Assembly: GCA_038239305.1 (NCBI GenBank)
Contig: JBBSEW010000007.1
Coordinates: 1 to 64,000, forward strand
Direction of reading: 5' to 3'
DNA length: 64,000 nt
Source: JALYUA01 sp038239305
GTDB taxonomy: Bacteria; Acidobacteriota; Thermoanaerobaculia; UBA5066; Gp7-AA6
Notes under the pieces: generated by a model
Told to the model about the DNA's origin: nothing
The model's database searches: none
Seen by the model: the letters and a program-made list of their open reading frames with translations, nothing else
Made by a program: the position numbers and the translations under genes
Shown: one piece after another, positions 59,343 through 64,000 of the stretch
Layout: the number at the start of each line of letters is the position of its first letter
Position numbering within the stretch: position 1 is the stretch's first letter

Positions 59343-60676
59343 GGCGCATCGCGGGCCGGCTGATTTGGTCGGGGCTGGTGGCCGGCTTCGCTCTGGCCTC
59401 CCCTCTCTCGGCGCAGGCTCCCGGGCCGCCGCCGACACCGGCTGCCGCGGGCGGCGTGATCGTCATCACAGGCGGCCCCGGGCGCAAGATGCCGATGTCC
59501 GTGCCCCCGCTTCTGGCGCCGGGCGTCGCCGCCCTCCAGTCCAAGATCTCGGATCCCTTCACGGCCACGCTCCGGTCGGACCTCGACTACTCGAGCGCCT
59601 TCGTCGTCACGGACGCGAAGAACGATCCCTCGGGCTCCCGCGACGTCGCCACGACGGATACGGCGAATCGTTGGCTGTCGACCGGCGCGGAGATTCTCGT
59701 CGACAGCCGCGGCGACGTGGCCGGCGACCGGGTGTCGGTCGAAGCGCGCGTGTGGGATCTCAAGTCCCGCAAGATGATTTTCGGGCGGCGCTATTCGGGA
59801 GGCGTCGGATACGTCGAGCGGATTGCGCACACTCTCGCCAACGACATACTGAAGGAGCTGACGGGCCAGATCGGCTCGTATCTCTCGACGATCCTGTACG
59901 TCTCCGACCGGGACGGCGGCGGGAACAAAGAGCTCTACGCAATGGATTTCGACGGCCGCAACGGCCGCCGGATGACGAACCACCACGCGCTCGTTCTCAA
60001 CCCGGACGCGCACGCGGGAAAAGTGGTGTTCACGAGCTACGTGAAGCGGTATCCGCAGATCTGGATCATGAATTCCGACGGATCCAACCAGAAGGAGCTT
60101 CCAACCGGGCTCGAGCTGAACGCGTCTCCCGCGCTCTCCCCCGACGGCTCCCAGGTCGCCTTCTCCGGGTCCGCCAGAGGCAACCCCGACATCTACGTCG
60201 TGAATGCGGCCGGAGGCGGTTTGCGCCGGCTGACGAGCACGCGAGCGCTCGAGGCGTCACCCGACTGGTCGCCGACCGGCCGCCAGATCCTTTACACGTC
60301 CGATCAGACCGGATCCCCGCAGATCTGGGTGATGGACGTGGAAGGGACGAACCAGCGGCGGATGACGTTCGCCGGGAACTGGAACGATGAAGCGGCGTGG
60401 TCCCCGAAGGGCGACAAGATCGCCTTCGCCTGCCGCAATGAGGGCGACTTCAACATCTGCGTCATGGACTTCGCGACCGGCAACACCGTGCAGCTGACGG
60501 GCGAGGGATCGAATGACCATCCGGCGTGGTCCCCCGACGGAACGAAGATCGTCTACCAGTCCCGCCGCGGCGGAGGCGGCCCGTACCAGATCTATACGAT
60601 GGACGCTCAGGACGGGAAGAACAAGCGCCAGCTGACGAGCGGCGGCTCGAACATGCAGCCCGTGTGGCTCCCCTGA
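59339..60676 (+). CDS. tolB: Tol-Pal periplasmic protein TolB
   Basis: 445 residues. A signal peptide is followed by an N-terminal alpha/beta domain and a six-bladed propeller, with repeated PD40 units such as SPALSPDGSQVAFSGSARGNPDIYVVNAAGG, cut at several points: SPDWSPTGRQILYTSD, AAWSPKGDKIAFAC and HPAWSPDGTKIVYQS. It is coupled to tolA by ATGA. TolB mediates the contact of TolA and Pal. Confidence 0.95.
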   Translation: MRRIAGRLIWSGLVAGFALASPLSAQAPGPPPTPAAAGGVIVITGGPGRKMPMSVPPLLAPGVAALQSKISDPFTATLRSDLDYSSAFVVTDAKNDPSGSRDVATTDTANRWLSTGAEILVDSRGDVAGDRVSVEARVWDLKSRKMIFGRRYSGGVGYVERIAHTLANDILKELTGQIGSYLSTILYVSDRDGGGNKELYAMDFDGRNGRRMTNHHALVLNPDAHAGKVVFTSYVKRYPQIWIMNSDGSNQKELPTGLELNASPALSPDGSQVAFSGSARGNPDIYVVNAAGGGLRRLTSTRALEASPDWSPTGRQILYTSDQTGSPQIWVMDVEGTNQRRMTFAGNWNDEAAWSPKGDKIAFACRNEGDFNICVMDFATGNTVQLTGEGSNDHPAWSPDGTKIVYQSRRGGGGPYQIYTMDAQDGKNKRQLTSGGSNMQPVWLP

Positions 60677-60760
60677 ACCCGGAAGACCGCCACGAGGCGC
60701 CCGGCGGGGAGAAGAAGCGGCGCAGGCGGCGACGGCCGCCCGCAATTCGGCACTCGCGGG

Positions 60761-60825
60761 CTTCCCATATCCGGGAAGTTCCTTTCTTTGCTATAATTTC
60801 TGGTTCGCGCGCGTTTTTGGCGCGA
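60761..60825 (+). promoter_or_regulatory. pal: Intergenic region with hairpin and promoter for pal
   Basis: CTTCCC (60761-60766) pairs with GGGAAG (60773-60778), followed by T-rich TTCCTTTCTTT, a possible weak terminator or attenuator after tolB. An extended -10, TGC-TATAAT (60792-60797), follows directly, then a 5' leader hairpin TCGCGC/GCGCGA (60805-60810, 60820-60825). The -35 is poor, as is usual with extended -10 promoters. Confidence 0.6.
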
Positions 60826-60850
60826 TCCGCTTAACGACAAGGAGACGGGA

Positions 60851-61414
60851 ATGAAGAGAACAACTATCCGGACTTTTGCGGTCCTCTTCGCACTGGCGGC
60901 GACCCTGCCGTTCGCCGCATGTGCGAAAAAGCCCCCCACCACGACGGAGTCCAACAAGCCGACCGAAGCGCCGACCACGCCGAGGAACGAGACGCAGGTC
61001 GCCCCTCCGTCCTCGTCGAACGCCACGAACGTCCAGAGCGAGGAGATCCCGGCCGATCTCACCGCACTGAACCAGAAGGGGTATCTCAAGGACGCGTTCT
61101 TCGACTACAACAAGTCGGACCTGCGCGATGACGCGCGCGCGGCTCTCTCCGCGAACGCCGAGTGGCTCAAGGCGCACGCCAGCACGCAGTTCCTGGTCGA
61201 AGGACACTGTGACGACCGCGGAACGACGGAATTCAACCTCGCGCTCGGCGACAAGCGCGCGAATGCCGCCCGCGAGTACCTCACGTCGCTCGGCATCGAC
61301 GGCTCCCGGATCCGCACCGTTTCCTATGGCAAGGAGCGCCCCTTCTGCACCGCCGAGACGGAAGATTGCTGGCAGCAGAACCGCCGCGCGCACTTCCTCT
61401 TCACCGCGAGGTAG
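60851..61414 (+). CDS. pal: Peptidoglycan-associated lipoprotein Pal (OmpA-family)
   Basis: 187 residues. Lipoprotein signal with lipobox FAAC; Pro/Thr linker; OmpA-like domain from about residue 75 with AFFDYNKSDLRDDARAAL, LVEGHCDDRGTTEFNLALGDKRANAAREYL and RIRTVSYGKERP, which carry the residues binding diaminopimelate. A ribosome site (AAGGAGACGGG) precedes the ATG. Pal anchors the outer membrane to the cell wall and cycles with TolB. Confidence 0.95.
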   Translation: MKRTTIRTFAVLFALAATLPFAACAKKPPTTTESNKPTEAPTTPRNETQVAPPSSSNATNVQSEEIPADLTALNQKGYLKDAFFDYNKSDLRDDARAALSANAEWLKAHASTQFLVEGHCDDRGTTEFNLALGDKRANAAREYLTSLGIDGSRIRTVSYGKERPFCTAETEDCWQQNRRAHFLFTAR

Positions 61415-61421
61415 ATCCCCG

Positions 61422-62333
61422 ATGCCCGTTTCCCGGCGATCTCCTTTTCTCACGCTCCTGCTCCTGCCGGCCGTCCTGGTGGGAGCGGGCTGCGTGTCGA
61501 ACGACGACATCGAGGGTCTCCATCGCCAGATGAGCGACATCGAGACCCAGATCCAGGCCCTCGAGCGCAAGTCGTCCAGCAAGGAAGAGGTCGCGAAGCT
61601 CAACACGAACGTCGCCGCACAAACCACGCAGCTCCTGAAGAGCAACGCGGACACCGGCGTGAAACTGACCGAGCTCGCCACCAAGATGGAGCAGCTCGAA
61701 GCGAAGCTCGAGGACACGAACCGCCGCCTCTCGCAGCTGTCGCAGCAGATCGCGGAAACACAGGGCGACCTCGCCCGTATGCGCGGATCGGCATCCATTC
61801 TCGCGACACCGCCCCCGGGCTCCGCCGGGGCCAACTCGTCGACGATCGGCGTCCCGACCTCCAGCCGGCCCGGGACGGCCTCTTCCAGCTCCGGTGCGCC
61901 CGACACCACGGTAGTGCGCGCCCCGGGCGCCCTCGGATCCGGTCATCCCTCGCCGGCCGATCTCTACGACACGGCGTACGGGGACTACGGCAAGGGCCGT
62001 TACGCGCTGGCGATCCAGGGATTCACCGAGTACATCGAGGCGTACCCGAACACCGATCTGACGGACAACGCGCAGTACTGGATCGGGGAGTCGCACTACG
62101 CGCAGAAGAAGTACAAGGAATCCATCGTCGACTTCGACAAGGTTCTCAAGGGATGGCCGAAGAGCGACAAGGCCTCGGCCGCCCTCCTCAAGAAGGGCTA
62201 TGCACTCCTCGAGCTCAACCAGAAGGCGGAAGCCGTCGTCGAGCTCCAGTATGTGATCCACGAATTTCCCTCGGCCGAGGAAGCTCGGCTCGCCCGTTCC
62301 CGGTTGAAGACCCTCGGAATCGAAGTCCGGTAG
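61422..62333 (+). CDS. cpoB: Cell-division coordinator CpoB (YbgF)
   Basis: 303 residues. A signal with a lipobox-like GAGC suggests a lipoprotein (VLVGAGCVSNDD). A long coiled coil (about 28-130, DIETQIQALERKSSSKEEVAKL and onward) and a Gly/Ser/Pro linker are followed by a TPR domain (about 185-303) with DLYDTAYGDYGKGRYALAI and DNAQYWIGESHYAQKKY as in YbgF/CpoB. It coordinates outer-membrane constriction with septal peptidoglycan synthesis and follows pal by 7 nt, the standard order. Confidence 0.93.
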   Translation: MPVSRRSPFLTLLLLPAVLVGAGCVSNDDIEGLHRQMSDIETQIQALERKSSSKEEVAKLNTNVAAQTTQLLKSNADTGVKLTELATKMEQLEAKLEDTNRRLSQLSQQIAETQGDLARMRGSASILATPPPGSAGANSSTIGVPTSSRPGTASSSSGAPDTTVVRAPGALGSGHPSPADLYDTAYGDYGKGRYALAIQGFTEYIEAYPNTDLTDNAQYWIGESHYAQKKYKESIVDFDKVLKGWPKSDKASAALLKKGYALLELNQKAEAVVELQYVIHEFPSAEEARLARSRLKTLGIEVR

Positions 62334-62412
62334 GAACAACCGCAATCGGAACAGGGGCCGTTGAAAGGCTCCGGCGAAACAGCGCCGCGTCCCGTATTCG
62401 CCGTCCGTTTGC

Positions 62413-62500
62413 GGTATCAGTAAAACAGCCGTTATCAGCAAACAGAGTTCAGCAGTTCAGAAGTTCAGAAGTTGAGAAGAGCAGCAGAGAAGAGGAGAGA
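62413..62500. repeat. Intergenic repeat upstream of rpsT
   Basis: Irregular CAGTTCAGAAG and GTTATCAGCAAAC units and a purine tail (AGAGCAGCAGAGAAGAGGAGAG) that ends in the rpsT ribosome site. The units resemble those at 57994-58030, in the same sense as the 58090 block. A 170-nt gap surrounds it; no promoter hexamers are convincing. Confidence 0.55.
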
Positions 62501-62506
62501 GGCGTC

Positions 62507-62773
62507 ATGGCGAACATCAAATCCGCGGAGAAGCGGATCCGGCAGACGGCGAAGAAGCAGGCGAAGAACAAGGGCGTCCGGTCCCGGCTCAAGACCTCGC
62601 TGAAGAATCATCGCGCGAGCGAGACCTCGGCGCAGAAGGAAAAGCTTTCCGGAACCTATTCGGAGATCGACATTGCCCGCAAGAAGGGCGTGATCCACCG
62701 GAACGCCGCCGCGCGATACAAGTCGCGGCTCGCGAAAAAGGCCGCCGCGAAACCCGCTGCCGCCAAGGCCTAG
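62507..62773 (+). CDS. rpsT: 30S ribosomal protein S20
   Basis: 88 residues; GAGGAGAGAGG precedes the ATG at 62507. The protein is a basic helical bundle (ANIKSAEKRIRQTAKKQ, GVIHRNAAARYKSRLAKK), with the Ala/Lys tail typical of S20. It is convergent with lptE. The stop is followed by 130 nt with GAGGCGA tandem units but no clear terminator. Confidence 0.95.
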   Translation: MANIKSAEKRIRQTAKKQAKNKGVRSRLKTSLKNHRASETSAQKEKLSGTYSEIDIARKKGVIHRNAAARYKSRLAKKAAAKPAAAKA

Positions 62774-62904
62774 CCTAGCTCCGGGGCCGATTCGGTTCGA
62801 GGGTGCGGAACGCGACCCGGGCGTTCAGGCGCTCCCCGTGAGGCGAGAGGCGAGAGGCCACGGCGGAAAGCCGACGGGCGGCGCGCTGACTTGCTCTTTT
62901 CCTT

Positions 62905-63456
62905 TCAAAAACCTTCGAGGATGCTGGAGACGAGGCTCGCCGCGAAGCGTTCGGCCACCCGGTCGATCGCTTCGTTCTCCCGGTCCACGTATGCGGCGGC
63001 GCTGGTAGCGAACGAGTAGTTGTCCTGGAAGGTGTACGACGGGTTCTCCCAGATCACCTTCTCGTCGGCTACGGTCTTCAACTGCACCCGCGCGGTGATG
63101 CGGACCTGATATTCGCGCGCCCGTCCGGCGTCGTCGAACGACACCGGATAGAGGTCGAACGCCGTGACGGCTCCGGTCAGGGAGGCGTCGGATCCGGCCG
63201 CCTGCGGCTGAACGTGAAACCGGCCCCGGCTCGAGAGCTCGCGCGAAATCTGACCGGAGAGGCGCTGTTCGACTCCGACCCGCGGCGTCTGGTTCGCCAG
63301 CGTTTCGAACTGCAGCACTTTGATCGAGGCCGGGAGGGTCGACGTCCGGCCGACGAGCCCGTAGCCGCATCCTCCGCTGGCCAGCGCCAGAGCACAGAGG
63401 AGCGTCCCGAGCGCGCCGGCGGATTTCGTTCGAAGTCGGCGTTTGATCCCGGCCAT
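62905..63456 (-). CDS. lptE: LPS-assembly lipoprotein LptE
   Basis: 183 residues. The ATG at 63456 follows GAGGACAGGGGTA. The lipobox is SGGC, immediately followed by GYGLVGRTSTLPASIKVLQFETLANQTPRVG, as in LptE/RlpB. The remainder has the alpha/beta plug fold (LTGAVTAFDLYPVSFDDAGRAREYQV). It assists LptD at the outer membrane. It sits 16 nt after leuS, a conserved order; the usual holA after it is missing here, with rpsT convergent in its place. Confidence 0.9.
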   Translation of the reverse strand: MAGIKRRLRTKSAGALGTLLCALALASGGCGYGLVGRTSTLPASIKVLQFETLANQTPRVGVEQRLSGQISRELSSRGRFHVQPQAAGSDASLTGAVTAFDLYPVSFDDAGRAREYQVRITARVQLKTVADEKVIWENPSYTFQDNYSFATSAAAYVDRENEAIDRVAERFAASLVSSILEGF

Positions 63457-63472
63457 TACCCCTGTCCTCACT

Positions 63473-64000
63473 TCATCGCACCACGATGTTCAGAAGGCGG
63501 TCCTGTACGTATACGGCGCGGGCGATCGGCTTGTCGCCGACCCATGCCCGTACCTTCTCGTCCGCGTGCGCGAGAGCCAGCACGTCGGCTTCCGAAGCGC
63601 CCCGCTCGATGTCCAGTTTTCCCCGAACCTTGCCGTTGACCTGAACGACGAGCGTTACCCGCTCACTGGTGGCGAGCACAGGATCGAAATCCGGCCAGGC
63701 GACGTCGATCAGGAAAAATCGATTACCGAATCGCTCCCACCACTCGTCGGTCAAGTGGGGGGCGACCGGATGCAGGAGCTTCAGAAGGGTCTCGGTAGCG
63801 CGCCGCAGGGATCCCGGCGTCTCCGAACCGGCGGCGGCGGCTTCGGAGATCGCCCGCTGGAGCTCCATCAGGGCGGCGACCGCCGTGTGAAAGTGGAATC
63901 GCGCCGCATCCGCCGTCACGCGCTCGATCGTCCGGTGCTCGAGCCGGCGCAGAGGCGAGTCCGCGGGCGCCTCGGACGGCTCGGGCGCGCCGGCCGCGAC
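63473..64000 (-). CDS. leuS: Leucyl-tRNA synthetase, C-terminal part (gene runs off the window)
   Basis: The frame is open through the window end, so only about 175 C-terminal residues are seen. The anticodon-binding domain (RFHFHTAVAALMELQRAI, LLHPVAPHLTDEWWE) and the LeuS C-terminal domain (VTLVVQVNGKVRGKLDI...ARAVYVQDRLLNIVV) are clear. The zinc and catalytic parts (HIGH, KMSKS) lie outside. It precedes lptE on the minus strand. Confidence 0.95.
   Translation of the reverse strand, partial: VAAGAPEPSEAPADSPLRRLEHRTIERVTADAARFHFHTAVAALMELQRAISEAAAAGSETPGSLRRATETLLKLLHPVAPHLTDEWWERFGNRFFLIDVAWPDFDPVLATSERVTLVVQVNGKVRGKLDIERGASEADVLALAHADEKVRAWVGDKPIARAVYVQDRLLNIVVR

Overview
The window is a GC-rich, gene-dense stretch of chromosome from a Gram-negative bacterium, most likely an Acidobacteriota member. 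Two signs support this. First, a PadR regulator sits next to an 883-residue FtsX/MacB-like permease of the acidobacterial duplicated orphan permease (ADOP) type. Second, the outer-membrane machinery is complete: TolQ-TolR-TolA-TolB-Pal-CpoB, LptE and Lnt. The assignment to a phylum is inference; no rRNA gene is present. I see no tRNA, CRISPR array, insertion sequence or phage module. Many genes overlap by 4 nt (ATGA or GTGA), and long antisense reading frames are common because of the high GC content.

Layout. 1-2.3 kb: the end of an RsbU-type phosphatase, a gene-poor stretch, and two YXWGXW-repeat exported proteins. 2.4-5.8 kb: a histone-deacetylase-like amidohydrolase, a two-gene ABC exporter and a lytic transglycosylase. 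5.8-11.3 kb (minus strand): Xer recombinase, a 2-isopropylmalate/homocitrate synthase relative, and a C4 acyl-CoA set (crotonase, 3-hydroxyacyl-CoA dehydrogenase, small unknown, thiolase). 11.4-17.7 kb: serine hydrolase, lipoprotein, then a PEGA-domain Ser/Thr kinase, a TPR protein and a DUF1684 protein. 17.9-25.1 kb (minus): Nudix hydrolase, RF2 with a programmed frameshift, Lnt, LipA, a SPOR protein, and a slipin/NfeD pair. 25.2-29.8 kb: a probable ceramide/sphingolipid locus (PAP2-type transferase, GNAT-fold acyltransferase, serine palmitoyltransferase, ceramide reductase). 29.8-36.1 kb: M1 peptidase, membrane protein, PadR and ADOP permease. 36.3-42 kb: aminotransferase, exchanger-like membrane protein, SpoU methyltransferase, AMMECR1, alpha/beta hydrolase, and an archaeal-type (type II) GAPDH. 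42.3-49 kb: zinc-ribbon membrane protein, NYN nuclease, two thioesterases, YgfZ, MsrA, CoaD. 49-52.7 kb: an oligopeptide-type ABC importer (two permeases and a binding protein). 52.9-57.2 kb: a beta-propeller exported protein and an S55 (SpoIVB-family) peptidase. 57.2-64 kb: the Tol-Pal locus, rpsT, lptE and the end of leuS.

The least ordinary parts are these. The ceramide locus is the clearest pathway. A family of composite, low-complexity intergenic repeats recurs at seven or more sites; one 40-nt block is shared between positions 1163-1202 and 36249-36288 in opposite orientation with a single mismatch, and one repeat array is apparently translated as the N-terminus of YgfZ. A YbgC-type thioesterase and a 68-residue membrane protein downstream of it both seem to start at CTG codons that overlap the preceding stop (CTGA). 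A 36-bp nested palindrome lies directly over the padR ribosome binding site.
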